A stretch of 64,000 nucleotides of DNA from Deinococcus multiflagellatus (GCF_020166415.1 NZ_JAIQXV010000005.1:62001-126000), one strand, 5' to 3'; counted from the first letter of the stretch, positions 1 through 8,360 are shown. Numbers and translations: made by a program. Notes: generated by a model from the letters alone, not told the origin.

Positions 1-730
1 CGGCGCCCAGGCCGCTGCCCTGGTAGCCGCGCACGGCGGCGCGGACCTCGTGCAGGGCTTCTCTGGAAATGCGCTCCACCTCGCGCATCTCGGCCCCGGC
101 GCGTTCGGGGTCGCGGGTGGCCAGTTTGCCCGCCAGTTCGCTTTTCAGCACGATCACGCTCAGGGTATGGCCCAGCAGGTCGTGCAGGTCGCGGGCAATG
201 CGCTCGCGTTCGGCCTCGGCGGCCAGGCGTTCCTGCTCGGCGTGGGCCTGGGCCAGGCGCACGTCCGCCACCCGGCGCCGGTAAGAGGCGTGGTTGCCGT
301 AGGCCGCCACCAGGGTGAACAGGGCGTTGGGACCCAGCCAGGCCAGGTCGTCCACGTGGTAGGTGCTGTTCCACAGCGGCGCGGCCATGATCAGCACGTT
401 CAGAAAGCTCAGCGACACGGTCAGGGCGGCGCGGTTCTGGTAGCCAATCAGGCTGCCGCCGTAAATCAGAAAGGCGCTGGCGGTGCCGCCAATGCGGGGC
501 CACAGCAGGGCGTAGGCCAGCAGGCACACCCCCCAACCCACCACCGGCCAGCGCGCACTGGGCCGGCCCCAGAACACCCGCAGAAACACCGCCGTGAAGC
601 CCAGCACCAGCCCCCAGAACAGCAGGCCGTCGCCCAGGGGCCGGGGGTGCTCCAAGAACCCCGTGACCGGGTAGCCCAGAAACAGCAGCCACACCAGTGG
701 GAAGAACTTCCAGGCCGTCGTGTGCGCCAT
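1..730 (-). CDS. DesK/LytS-type sensor histidine kinase, partial
   Basis: This is a membrane sensor kinase of a two-component system, truncated at its 3' end by the window edge (243 codons visible). Residues 1 to about 145 hold four to five hydrophobic segments. A short charged helix follows, then the HisKA_3 H-box ERIARDLHDLLGHTLS, whose His is the expected phosphorylation site. The ATPase domain is outside the window. The start is the ATG at 730; a TACGCT box at 736-741 lies 5 nt upstream, so the transcript may be leaderless. Kinases of this family are commonly encoded beside the ABC exporters they control, and the ABC pair upstream (796-2504) fits that. The response regulator is presumably beyond position 1. 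Family assignment is firm; the signal sensed is unknown. Confidence 0.85.
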   Translation of the reverse strand, partial: MAHTTAWKFFPLVWLLFLGYPVTGFLEHPRPLGDGLLFWGLVLGFTAVFLRVFWGRPSARWPVVGWGVCLLAYALLWPRIGGTASAFLIYGGSLIGYQNRAALTVSLSFLNVLIMAAPLWNSTYHVDDLAWLGPNALFTLVAAYGNHASYRRRVADVRLAQAHAEQERLAAEAERERIARDLHDLLGHTLSVIVLKSELAGKLATRDPERAGAEMREVERISREALHEVRAAVRGYQGSGLGA

Positions 731-744
731 GCCCCAGCGTACTG

Positions 745-776
745 CCAGGGACCGGGCTTGTAGGCCCAGTCCCTGG
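745..776 (-). terminator. hairpin between ABC permease and kinase genes
   Basis: A perfect 8-bp inverted repeat (CCAGGGAC 745-752, GTCCCTGG 769-776) with complementary GGGC/GGCC inside sits between the permease stop and the kinase start. There is no T-run, so it may be a weak attenuator or an mRNA-stability element. It lies just upstream of the kinase's own -10 box. Confidence 0.4.
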
Positions 777-795
777 TTTGCCCCGCCGCCCGCGC

Positions 796-1605
796 TCATC
801 CCTCGCGGGCTTCGTCGCGGCGCATGGCCCAGGCGGCGATGAGCCCGAAGACAGCGGCAAACGCGGCCAGCGTCAGCCAGTGCCCGCTCTCGCCCGCCGT
901 CTGCCCCGCCACCGTGCCGCGCGCGATGGCCCCCAGGTGAGACGCGGGCAGGTACGGCGCCACCTTCTGAATAAAGGCGGGCATCTGGTCCAGGGGGGTA
1001 AACAACCCCGAGGCAAAGGACATCAGCACACTGACGATGTTCGCGGTGATCTGCGCGCCCGCCGGGGCCACCAGAAAGCCGATGCACAGGCCCAGGGCGA
1101 TCAGCGGCACCATGCCCAGCAGCAGCTTGCCCAGCAGCGCCAGGGCCGTGAGAGCGGGAATGGTCACGCCGCCCGCCACATGCGCGAAGGTGTACAGGAC
1201 GGTCAGGCTCAGGGCACTGAACAGCAGCGCGGCCAGCAGCTTGCCCGCAAAGTACAGCGCCGTGGGCATGGGCGAGGCGCGCAGCAGCCGCAGCCAGCCG
1301 CCCGTGCGTTCCAGCGCCACCGCCGACCCGAACGAGAACATGGCCAGCGACAGCAGCGAGTAAGCCCCGAAATTCACCAGGATCAGCGGGCCCACCTTCA
1401 GGCCCTGGCTGGTGGTCTCGTTCACGGCGCTCAGGCCGAACAGGGCGAAGAACATCACCGGAAAGCCGATGGTGCCCACCGCGAACATGGGGTTGCGCAG
1501 CATGCGGCGCAGTTCGGCCAGGGTCAGGGCGCCCAGGGCGGGCAGGGTGGCGGCGCGGCGGGTCTGGGCAGCGGGCGCGGGCAGGGTGACAGGGGCAACG
1601 GTCAT
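796..1605 (-). CDS. ABC-2 type transporter permease
   Basis: This 269-residue integral membrane protein is the permease half of an ABC-2 exporter. A hydrophilic N-terminus of about 35 residues precedes six hydrophobic segments in the arrangement usual for the family, with the segment-rich part starting near 'MFAVGTIGFPVMFFALFGL'. Its ATG overlaps the stop codon of the ATPase gene by 4 nt (ATGA), so the two are translationally coupled and should form one transporter. The sensor kinase gene follows 65 nt downstream. This gene order (ATPase, permease, DesK-like kinase) resembles YvfR/YvfS with YvfT/YvfU in Bacillus, where the two-component system controls the exporter. The substrate cannot be read from the sequence. 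Confidence 0.88.
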   Translation of the reverse strand: MTVAPVTLPAPAAQTRRAATLPALGALTLAELRRMLRNPMFAVGTIGFPVMFFALFGLSAVNETTSQGLKVGPLILVNFGAYSLLSLAMFSFGSAVALERTGGWLRLLRASPMPTALYFAGKLLAALLFSALSLTVLYTFAHVAGGVTIPALTALALLGKLLLGMVPLIALGLCIGFLVAPAGAQITANIVSVLMSFASGLFTPLDQMPAFIQKVAPYLPASHLGAIARGTVAGQTAGESGHWLTLAAFAAVFGLIAAWAMRRDEAREG

Positions 1606-2504
1606 GCGATCACGTCCTTGGCCCCGGCAGGGGCGGTCAGGCTCAGGAAAGCGTCTTCCAGGCTGGCGCGGCTGACTTCCAGGGCCGAAAACGGGGTGCC
1701 GCGCTCCACCAGGGCGCGCAGCAGGGCTTCCGGGGTGCGGGTGCGCAGCGCCGCGTGGCCCCGGGCGTCCACCTCGGCGGCGTCCACGCCGGGCAGGGCG
1801 CGCAGTTCGGCCAGCACCAGATCGCTGACAAAGCTCACCCGCGCGCCACCCACCTGCGCGCGCAGGGCCTCGGGGGTGCCGTCGGCCAGAATGCGCCCGG
1901 CGGTCATCACCACCACGCGGTCGGCGCTGCGCTCGGCTTCTTCCAGGTAGTGCGTGGTGAGCAGGATGGTGCGCCCGGCGGCCTTCAGTTCGGTCACGGC
2001 GGCCCAGAACGCCTGGCGGCTGCCCGCGTCCATGCCGGTGGTGGGTTCGTCAATCAGCAGCACGTCGGGGTTGCCCACGGCGGCCAGCGCAAAGGCCAGG
2101 CGGCGCTTTTGCCCCCCGGACAGGGTGCCGGCGCGCCGGGTCGCCACGCCGGTCAGGTCGGCCAGGGCCAGGGCCTGCTCCACCGGCAGCGGCGTGGGGT
2201 AAAAGCGCGCAAACAGGGCCACGGCCTCGCGCACCGTCAGGGCGGCGGGCAGGGCGCTTTCCTGGGGCATGCTGCCCATGCGGCGGCGCACGTCGTCGCG
2301 CCTGGGGTTGCCGCCCAGCACGCTCACCTGCCCACTGCTGGGCGCGGCCAGCCCCAGCATCAGGCTGATGGCCGTGGTCTTGCCCGCGCCGTTGGGGCCC
2401 AGCAGCGCCGTCAGCTCGCCGGCCCGCACGCTCAGGTTCAGGTCGTGCAGGGCGGTCACCCGCCCAAACGTCTTGGTAATGCCCCGAAGTTCAATCGCGT
2501 CCAT
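1602..2504 (-). CDS. ABC transporter ATP-binding protein
   Basis: This is the nucleotide-binding subunit partnering the overlapping permease. It shows a Walker A motif (GPNGAGKTT, about residue 36), the ABC signature LSGGQKRR, Walker B (VLLIDEPTTGMD) and the H-loop TTHYLEE. The C-terminal 75 residues form the extension typical of ABC-2 exporter ATPases. I chose the ATG at 2504, which gives 300 residues; an in-frame TTG at 2522 would add six residues but has no better ribosome site. The gene diverges from the potassium-channel gene, and the spacer between them carries an operator-like array. Confidence 0.9.
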   Translation of the reverse strand: MDAIELRGITKTFGRVTALHDLNLSVRAGELTALLGPNGAGKTTAISLMLGLAAPSSGQVSVLGGNPRRDDVRRRMGSMPQESALPAALTVREAVALFARFYPTPLPVEQALALADLTGVATRRAGTLSGGQKRRLAFALAAVGNPDVLLIDEPTTGMDAGSRQAFWAAVTELKAAGRTILLTTHYLEEAERSADRVVVMTAGRILADGTPEALRAQVGGARVSFVSDLVLAELRALPGVDAAEVDARGHAALRTRTPEALLRALVERGTPFSALEVSRASLEDAFLSLTAPAGAKDVIA

Positions 2505-2547
2505 GCGGGTATGGTGCGCCAAGGGTGACCGGCGTCCCAGTGTGGGG

Positions 2548-2590
2548 TGTCAGGTGGGCCGGGTGACAAGTGTCATGTCGGTGACACTTG
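2548..2590. promoter_or_regulatory. TGTCA/TGACA operator-like array
   Basis: Four half-sites lie in 39 bases: TGTCA 2548-2552, TGACA 2564-2568, TGTCA 2571-2575 and TGACA 2582-2586. The right part forms a perfect 9-bp inverted repeat, CAAGTGTCA (2567-2575) and TGACACTTG (2582-2590). Its right arm overlaps the -35 element of the channel gene. This is what a repressor site would look like; the protein that binds is unknown. Confidence 0.55.
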
Positions 2591-2616
2591 GGCCCCCGCC
2601 GCCGGGCCTCTAGACT
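2588..2616 (+). promoter_or_regulatory. promoter of potassium channel gene (leaderless)
   Basis: TTGGGC (2588-2593), a 17-bp spacer and TAGACT (2611-2616) are followed after 7 nt by the ATG at 2624. Transcription would therefore begin at or next to the start codon. Confidence 0.7.
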
Positions 2617-2623
2617 GGGCCCG

Positions 2624-3598
2624 ATGGACCGCCGCCGCCTGGTCACGCTGCTGACCCTGATGCTGGGGCTGGTGGGCTTCGGGACGGTGGGCTACCGGGT
2701 GCTGGAAGGCTGGAGCTGGCTGGACTGCCTGTTCATGACGGTCATGACCCTGACCACCGTGGGCTACGGGGCGCCGGGCCCGCTGCACGAGAGCGGCAAG
2801 GCCTTCAGCATCTTTCTGATGCTGGTGGGCATTGGCCTGATGCTGTACCTGCTGACCCTGCTGGCCGAAACCCTGGTGCGCGCCGCCACCGACCCCGATC
2901 TGGCGCGGCGGCGCAAGGAGAAGCGAATCATGACCCTGAGCAACCACACGATTGTCTGCGGCTACGGGCAGGTGGGCGAGGCCGTCAGCGTGGCCCTGCG
3001 CGGCGCCCGGCGCGAGGTGGTGGTGATTGATCCCCGGCCCCAGCACCTGGACTGGGCCCAGACCCAGGGCCTGCACACCATCGTGGGCGACGCCACCGAC
3101 GAGGACGTGCTGCGCCGCGCGGGGGTGGAGCAGGCCGCCTCCTTGGTCACGGTGATCAACAGCGACCCCAGCAACCTGTACGTGGTGCTCTCGGCCAAGG
3201 GCCTGAACCCGGCCATCCGGGTGATTGCGCGCGCCAGCGACGAGGCCGCCGCCCGCAAGATGCGCCGCGCCGGGGCCGACGAGGTGATCAACCCCTACCA
3301 GCTCAGCGGTAACCGCATTGCCGCCATGATGCTGGCCCCGCGCCTGAGCCGCCTGCTGAGCGGCGACGTGAGCAGCGAGCACTTCACCATCCGCGAACTG
3401 GGGGTGCCGCCCGCCCTGGTGGGGCGCACGGTGGCCGAACTGGGCCGCGACACCGGCGCGCTGGTGGTGGCGGTGTGGCGCGCGGGCCAGCCCATCCGCA
3501 GCCGCCCCGAAGAGGTGCTGCGCGAGGGCGACGCCGTGCTGGTGGCCGGCGCCGCCGCCGAGGTGGAAGCGGTAGAGACGTTGCGCGGAGGCGGCTAG
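2624..3598 (+). CDS. two-TM potassium channel with RCK (TrkA) domain
   Basis: This 324-residue protein has an ion-channel module at residues about 5-95: one membrane helix, the selectivity filter TVGYG near residue 46 and a second membrane helix. A TrkA-N/RCK domain follows (Rossmann motif VCGYGQVGE near residue 110, acidic strand end VVVIDP). A TrkA-C domain occupies about 245-320. This architecture is that of MthK-like gated K+ channels or K+ channel-like uptake proteins. I chose the ATG at 2624 because a -10 box lies 7 nt upstream and the Met precedes the first helix. Transcription is probably controlled through the TGTCA array overlapping its -35. Nothing needed for conduction appears to be missing. 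Confidence 0.9.
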   Translation: MDRRRLVTLLTLMLGLVGFGTVGYRVLEGWSWLDCLFMTVMTLTTVGYGAPGPLHESGKAFSIFLMLVGIGLMLYLLTLLAETLVRAATDPDLARRRKEKRIMTLSNHTIVCGYGQVGEAVSVALRGARREVVVIDPRPQHLDWAQTQGLHTIVGDATDEDVLRRAGVEQAASLVTVINSDPSNLYVVLSAKGLNPAIRVIARASDEAAARKMRRAGADEVINPYQLSGNRIAAMMLAPRLSRLLSGDVSSEHFTIRELGVPPALVGRTVAELGRDTGALVVAVWRAGQPIRSRPEEVLREGDAVLVAGAAAEVEAVETLRGGG

Positions 3599-3630
3599 GC
3601 GCCGGGCAGGGCGGGTGCTACCGTGCCCCC

Positions 3631-4269
3631 ATGACCGACCTGTATTTCGATTTCCTGTGCCCCTACGCCTGGCGCGGGGTGGAGCTGGCCGCCGCCCTGC
3701 GCGCCGGGGGTGAACGGTTCCGGTTGCGCCACTACTCGCTGGTGGAAGGCAACCACCCCGGGAACGCCAGTGAGCTGACCTGGCGCCTGACCGAGCAGCC
3801 CCACGCAGAAGGCAGCGCCGCCCAGCAGGGGAGCCTGCGCGCCTTCGTGGCCTCGCATGCAGCGGCGGCGCAGGGCGAGGAGGGCCACTGGGCCTTCACC
3901 CTGGCCCTGTACCGCGCGGTGCATGAGGCCAAGCAGCCCCTGGAAGAGGCCACCATCATGGCCGCCGCCGAGACCGCGGGCCTGGACCTCGCGGCCTTTG
4001 AGAGGGCCCGGGCCGACAACGACGCCCGCCGCGCAGAGCTGCGCGCCGAACTGGACGCCGCCCGCGAGGTGGGCGTGTTCGGCACCCCCACCTTTGTCCT
4101 GCCGACCGGCGAGGCCGCCTACTACCGCTTTGAAACCCTGACCCGCGACCCCGCCACCGCCCGCGAGTGGTGGACCCTGTACCGCACAGTCCTGACCAGC
4201 GAGGCCGAGATTGGCACCATCAAGCGCGCGAAAAACCGCCCGCCGCGCAAGGGGGGCGTGAAGGCCTGA
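3631..4269 (+). CDS. DsbA-family thioredoxin-fold protein (FrnE-like)
   Basis: This 212-residue cytoplasmic protein has a DSBA-like thioredoxin fold with a helical insertion. The N-terminal active-site position reads C-P-Y-A after strand LYFDFL, so the second cysteine of the classical CXXC is absent. The cis-proline loop FGTPTFVLP is present near residue 150. Family members act as disulfide oxidoreductases or as HCCA-isomerase/glutathione-dependent enzymes; the single Cys argues against a simple disulfide oxidant. TACCGT at 3619-3624 lies 6 nt before the ATG, so the mRNA is probably leaderless. No signal peptide is present. Confidence 0.8.
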   Translation: MTDLYFDFLCPYAWRGVELAAALRAGGERFRLRHYSLVEGNHPGNASELTWRLTEQPHAEGSAAQQGSLRAFVASHAAAAQGEEGHWAFTLALYRAVHEAKQPLEEATIMAAAETAGLDLAAFERARADNDARRAELRAELDAAREVGVFGTPTFVLPTGEAAYYRFETLTRDPATAREWWTLYRTVLTSEAEIGTIKRAKNRPPRKGGVKA

Positions 4270-4275
4270 AGGGGC

Positions 4276-4372
4276 TATGGGCCATGAGCTTTGAGCCATG
4301 AGGAAAAGCGGCACCCATTGGCCCTCTGCCATTTGCTATCTGCCATGCGCCATCCGCCGCCCGCCTCCCCCA
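4276..4372. repeat. intergenic short-word repeat
   Basis: The gap between the DsbA-like and VOC genes is built of imperfect words such as GCCATGAG and, on the other side of a short spacer, TGCCAT. The two halves are partly complementary and could fold. Similar word-repeat gaps occur at 12906, 13371, 14089 and 38168. Confidence 0.45.
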
Positions 4373-4429
4373 ATGCCCCCTGAACCGCGCTCCCATCCCC
4401 CGGTGCCCCGCGCCGCCTAGCCTCGGCGC

Positions 4430-5314
4430 ATGACGCTGAGTCTGACCCAGGCCCCCGCTGGCCCCTCGCCCATTCACGACCTCGCCGGCCTGACGCTGGA
4501 GGTCAACCAGCTGGCGCGGGGGGTGCGCTTTTATGGGCAGGTGCTGGGGCTGCCGCTGCTGCACCTGGATGAAGAGAGGCAGGTGGCCCAGCTGGCGGTG
4601 AACCGCGCGCAGACCCTGACCCTGTGGCGCCCGGTCACGCGCCAGCCCAACGAGCCGTGGCTGGGACCGCTGCGGGCCCGGGGCGGCAGCCATGTGCATT
4701 ACGCCTTTCAGATTCGCCCGGAAGACCTGCCACGCTGCCGCGCATTGCTGGACGCCCACGGCCTGCCCTGGCAGGAGATCAACCTGGGCACGCCCGAAGC
4801 CCCCGACCCCACGCTGTACTTCTTCGATCCGTTTGGGCATGGCCTCGAACTGCGGGCCGTGAACCGCCTGGACGTGCGCCAGCCCGCGTGTCCGGTGCCC
4901 GAAGAACCCTTGCAGCCCCAGGCCCACGCCCTGCCGGTGCTGGGGCTGCGCGAGGTGGCGCTGGCCTTTGGTGATTACGGCGCCATGAAGGCCCGCCTGC
5001 CCCGTGCCTACGGCTTCGCGCTGGCCAAAGAGCAGCCGGACCGCAACTTCGCCCAGTTCACCCTGGGCCCCGCGCCCGAGCCGGACGGCAACGGCACGCC
5101 CCGCCGCTGGCTGTACGCCTGGGACCCGCAGGTGGGGCTGGCCGACATGCTGGGCGGTGACCACGCCCACGTCGCCTTTTACGCCGATGTGGCGGCGGTG
5201 GCGCAGCGCGCCCAGGCCGAGGGCCTGCCCTGCGTGACCCAGGCCGAGCGGCTGGCCGTGCGCGACCCCGAAGGCCACGTGTTCGAGTTCCGCCCATTGC
5301 CCCAGGAGCGGTAA
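4430..5314 (+). CDS. VOC-superfamily (glyoxalase/dioxygenase) protein
   Basis: This 294-residue protein has two vicinal-oxygen-chelate modules, one at residues about 15-145 and a second at about 165-290, the size and layout of extradiol dioxygenases such as catechol 2,3-dioxygenase. Candidate metal ligands are the His in GGSHVHYAFQI, the Glu in HGLELRAVN, the His in GDHAHVAFY and the Glu in GHVFEFRPL. The substrate is not evident; no aromatic-degradation genes are nearby. TAGCCT (4418-4423) lies 6 nt before the ATG, so translation probably starts leaderless. Function beyond the superfamily is an inference. Confidence 0.8.
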   Translation: MTLSLTQAPAGPSPIHDLAGLTLEVNQLARGVRFYGQVLGLPLLHLDEERQVAQLAVNRAQTLTLWRPVTRQPNEPWLGPLRARGGSHVHYAFQIRPEDLPRCRALLDAHGLPWQEINLGTPEAPDPTLYFFDPFGHGLELRAVNRLDVRQPACPVPEEPLQPQAHALPVLGLREVALAFGDYGAMKARLPRAYGFALAKEQPDRNFAQFTLGPAPEPDGNGTPRRWLYAWDPQVGLADMLGGDHAHVAFYADVAAVAQRAQAEGLPCVTQAERLAVRDPEGHVFEFRPLPQER

Positions 5315-5320
5315 AGGGAA

Positions 5321-5343
5321 GGGGCCCGCACTGGGCCCCTCCC
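5321..5343 (+). terminator. GC-rich hairpin after VOC gene
   Basis: GGGGCCC (5321-5327) and GGGCCCC (5333-5339) pair perfectly, 7 nt after the VOC stop codon. There is no T-run, so it is only a possible terminator. Confidence 0.45.
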
Positions 5344-5403
5344 GTTGACGGCCACTCGCCACCCGGACTTCTGTAGAGAAATGCCCAATGAACACAGCGC
5401 CTT

Positions 5404-5440
5404 ACTCCTCCCCCCTTGTGGGGGAGGCTGGGAGGGGGGG
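5404..5440. repeat. GC-rich palindromic intergenic element
   Basis: CCTCCCCC (5407-5414) pairs with GGGGGAGG (5420-5427), followed by a second G-rich arm CTGGGAGGGGGGG. Elements of this look are scattered between genes in many GC-rich bacteria. The 260 bases between 5315 and 5575 hold nothing else that I can recognise. Confidence 0.5.
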
Positions 5441-5575
5441 TTCACGAGCTGAGCGGTCCAGACACTGTTCTTCTACTGGCCTCTTGCCCTGACTCAAAAA
5501 GTGTTCGTGTCAGTACACGAGCGTAAAGGGGCGCGGGGTGACGCTGGAAGCGTCTGGACTCAACCACCGCCTGCC

Positions 5576-6739
5576 CTATCCCCCTTCTGGCAGGCCCAGG
5601 CGCCGCGCCACCTCGCCGCTGGGTTGCCTCAGGCCGCTGCGCACGTCCATGTAGGCGCGGTACACCTCGTCGGCGCTGTGGATCAGCACCGCCAGCACGC
5701 CGTGTTCATCCACCTGCATGCCCTGCAGGCGGAAGCCAGCGCGCAGTTTGGGCACCAGCACGGCATTGTTGGTGAGGTGGTGGTGGCTGCGAATCAGGGG
5801 GTAGCCTTCGCCGTGCAGGGCCGCCATGACCAGCGGCAGCAGGCGGCGGTACACGCCCCGGCCCCGGTGCGCGGGCAGCAGCGCCGTGTTCACCATGTAG
5901 GCCGTGCGAGAGTCCCAGGCGCGGCTGGCCTGCCAGCCAGCCACCGTGCCCTGGTGGGCGATCAGCCACGCCCACAGGGGGCCACGCGGCGCCGCCGCTG
6001 CGGGAGACCCGGCCCAGTCGAACGACACCGTGCTGTAGGCGAAGGGTTCCAGCTGTCCGTACACCTCGCGGTACAGTTCCGGCGAGACGCGGTGCAGGCT
6101 GTACCCACCGCCCAGGTCGGTGCCGGGGTCGACCCCCGGCGGCAGGGGCAGAGCGGGGGCCTGGGGAGACGGCGGCGCAGCCACATCCGGCACCCCCAGG
6201 CGCCGCGCCGTCTCGCCCTGCGCGCGCTGAAAGCCGCTGCGCACATGCATGGCGTCCCGGTAGGTGTCATCCAGCGAGAGGGTCAGTGCCGCGTTCAGTC
6301 CGCCTTCGTAGGCATTCAGCCCCTGTAGAAAAAAACCGGCCCGCAGCTTGGGGACCAGCACCGCATTGTTCGTGGCGCGGTGGTGGCTCTGCACCAACGT
6401 GAAGCCCGCTGCCCGGAAGGCCGCCAGCAGGTGCGGCAGCAGCCGGGTGTACAGGCCCTGTCCCTGGTGGGCGGGCAGCAGCCCGGTGTCGGCCATGTAC
6501 ACCGTGCGTTCGTCACGGGCGTGGGCGTGGTGCCAGCCGATCAGCTCGTCGCCCCGGTACACCCCCCAGGTCCACGCGTCGCCCAGCGGCGGGGCCTCGC
6601 GGGTGGGCGGGTCGAAGGCGTACAGCGAGTTGCCGCCGAAAATCTGGCCTTCCAGGCGCGCGCAGGCGGCCCGGTACTCGGCCAGCGAGATGGGGCGGGC
6701 GTGATAGCCGCCGCCCAGGTCTACTATTCCGGCTTCCAC
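5576..6739 (-). CDS. tandem-duplicated GNAT N-acetyltransferase
   Basis: This 387-residue protein consists of two GNAT domains, residues about 8-185 and 205-385, that are clearly copies of each other. Both carry the acetyl-CoA loop (LLPAHQGQGLYTRLLP and LLPAHRGRGVYRRLLP), then SHH plus TNNAVLVPKLRAGF and finally a matching D..Y.D.MHVRSG/D..Y.A.MDVRSG segment. The start is a GTG at 6739 inside the end of the agmatine deiminase gene (16-nt overlap), so the two genes form an operon. GNAT enzymes transfer acetyl groups to amines; pairing with agmatine deiminase suggests a polyamine or related amine substrate, but that is only context. Confidence 0.85.
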   Translation of the reverse strand: MEAGIVDLGGGYHARPISLAEYRAACARLEGQIFGGNSLYAFDPPTREAPPLGDAWTWGVYRGDELIGWHHAHARDERTVYMADTGLLPAHQGQGLYTRLLPHLLAAFRAAGFTLVQSHHRATNNAVLVPKLRAGFFLQGLNAYEGGLNAALTLSLDDTYRDAMHVRSGFQRAQGETARRLGVPDVAAPPSPQAPALPLPPGVDPGTDLGGGYSLHRVSPELYREVYGQLEPFAYSTVSFDWAGSPAAAAPRGPLWAWLIAHQGTVAGWQASRAWDSRTAYMVNTALLPAHRGRGVYRRLLPLVMAALHGEGYPLIRSHHHLTNNAVLVPKLRAGFRLQGMQVDEHGVLAVLIHSADEVYRAYMDVRSGLRQPSGEVARRLGLPEGG

Positions 6740-7782
6740 GGCTGGCCTGCGGGCTGCTGCTGCGTCACGCAGTGGAACGAGCCGCCGCCCTCAATGATCG
6801 CGCGGCTGCTCAGGCCGATCACCTCGCGGCCGGGGAACAGCGGGGTCAGCACCTCCAGCGCGCGGGCGTCGTTGGGGTCGCCGTACTGGGGCACGGCCAC
6901 AAAGCCATTGCCAATGTAAAAGTTGGCGTAGGTGGGCGGCAGGCGGCCCTCGGCGCCCTCCAGGCGGTGGGCGGGCAGGGGCAATTCCACAATCCGGAAG
7001 GGCTGCCCGCCTGCGTCTGTCATGGCCCTCAGGTCGGCCAGATTCTTGGCCATGACCGCGTGGTTGGGGTCGTCAGGATTGCTCTCCACGCTGGTCACAA
7101 TGGTGCGCTCGTCGGTGAAGCGGGTGATGGTGTCAATGTGGCCGTCGGTGTGGTCGTTTTCCAGGCCGCCGTCCAGCCACAGCAGTTTGTCCACGCCCAG
7201 CATGTCGCTCAGCAGCAGGGTGTAGCCCTCTTCGGTCAGGCCGGGGTTACGGGTCTCGGTCAGAAAGCACGAGCGCGTGGTCAGGCCCACCCCGGCGCCG
7301 TTGACCTCCAGGCCGCCGCCTTCCAGCACAAAGGGCAGGGCCCAGCGGTGCACGCCCAGGTGCCCGGCCACGTAGGCCGGCACCCGGTCATCGTTGTGCC
7401 ACTCGAACTTGCCGCCCCAGGAATTGAATTTCCAGTCGGTCAGGGCCACTTCCCCGCCGCGCTGCACGAAAATGGGGCCGTTGTCGCGCACCCACACGTC
7501 GTCCAGCGGCACGCGGTGAAAGGTCACGTCGGCGCCGTGCAGGCGGGCGCGGGCGTCCGTGTCGCTCTCCTCGTCGCGCACCAGCAGCTGCACGCGCTCA
7601 AAGCGGGCGATGGTGCGCACCAGCTCCGCAAATTCGCCGCGCACGGCCTTCAGGTGCCCAAACCACAGCTCGTCGTCGGCGGGCCAGCTCAGCCACGTGG
7701 CGGCGTGGGGGGCCCATTCGGCAGGCATGGCAAAGCCCAGTTCGCGCGGGGTGGGGTCCTGGGCCGGGGAGAGGTCAGACAT
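6724..7782 (-). CDS. aguA: agmatine deiminase
   Basis: This 352-residue enzyme hydrolyses agmatine to N-carbamoylputrescine and ammonia on the arginine-to-putrescine route. Family landmarks are TWLSWP near the N-terminus, VRDNGPIFV, GGGLEVNG, the substrate-site GGLENDHTDGHID and the C-terminal catalytic cysteine in GGGSFHCVTQQQP. The length matches the family. The promoter is TAGCCT (7789-7794, minus strand) with 6 nt to the ATG, so the transcript is probably leaderless. The duplicated GNAT gene overlaps its 3' end. The window also contains argG, argH and argA, so arginine supply and use are both represented. Confidence 0.93.
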   Translation of the reverse strand: MSDLSPAQDPTPRELGFAMPAEWAPHAATWLSWPADDELWFGHLKAVRGEFAELVRTIARFERVQLLVRDEESDTDARARLHGADVTFHRVPLDDVWVRDNGPIFVQRGGEVALTDWKFNSWGGKFEWHNDDRVPAYVAGHLGVHRWALPFVLEGGGLEVNGAGVGLTTRSCFLTETRNPGLTEEGYTLLLSDMLGVDKLLWLDGGLENDHTDGHIDTITRFTDERTIVTSVESNPDDPNHAVMAKNLADLRAMTDAGGQPFRIVELPLPAHRLEGAEGRLPPTYANFYIGNGFVAVPQYGDPNDARALEVLTPLFPGREVIGLSSRAIIEGGGSFHCVTQQQPAGQPWKPE

Positions 7783-7895
7783 GGGCGCAGGCTAGAGCAG
7801 GTTGTGGGTTGTGGGAAGTGGGGCTGGGCGTGGGCAGCGCCTGCGCTCCCTCAGGTGAGGCGGCCAGCAGTTGGGCGTCCTGCTAGGGTCAAGCG

Positions 7896-8360
7896 GTGAA
7901 GCGCTGGCTTTCCCTGTCCCTCTTCGCCTCTGTGGTCGCTGGTAGCGCGCAGAGTACTCCACCGGCCCCCACCGAGGCCCAGCTGTTGGCCGGCGCCAAG
8001 AGCTTTTTCGGCACGTACTTAGCCGCCCACCAGGCCAAGGATGCCGGGCGTATTGCGGCGCTTTACCACGACGCCGCGCGAATCATCGTGACGCGGCAGA
8101 GCGCGGCCAACGGCAGCCGAACACTTGAGTTTTCAGGCGTGCAGTACAAAAAACTGCTCCTGAGCGTGCCCCTGACCGAGGCCCCGGACCGTTACCTCAA
8201 CCCGGCCTACCGGGTGCTGGGGGACGGCGCGGTGCAGATCACCAGCCAGCGGCAGAGCGTGAGCCGGGGCTACACCGCGCCCCATGTGCTGTTCCTGCGG
8301 GCCGATGCGGCGGGACGGTTCTGGATCATGGCGGAACAGGCCGTTCAGAAGGTGCCGTAA
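7896..8360 (+). CDS. secreted NTF2/SnoaL-like small protein
   Basis: This 154-residue protein has a signal peptide (KRW, then a hydrophobic stretch ending near AGSAQS). The mature part resembles the NTF2/SnoaL cone fold: an N-terminal helix with FFGTYLAAHQAKDAGRIAALYHDAARI, then alternating strands ending in RFWIMAEQAV. Such domains bind small ligands or act as isomerases or lipid carriers; no catalytic residues can be assigned. The start is a GTG at 7896 with TAGGGT (7884-7889) 6 nt upstream, an example of a leaderless GTG start. It stands alone, convergent with the phosphoribosyltransferase gene. Confidence 0.7.
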   Translation: MKRWLSLSLFASVVAGSAQSTPPAPTEAQLLAGAKSFFGTYLAAHQAKDAGRIAALYHDAARIIVTRQSAANGSRTLEFSGVQYKKLLLSVPLTEAPDRYLNPAYRVLGDGAVQITSQRQSVSRGYTAPHVLFLRADAAGRFWIMAEQAVQKVP

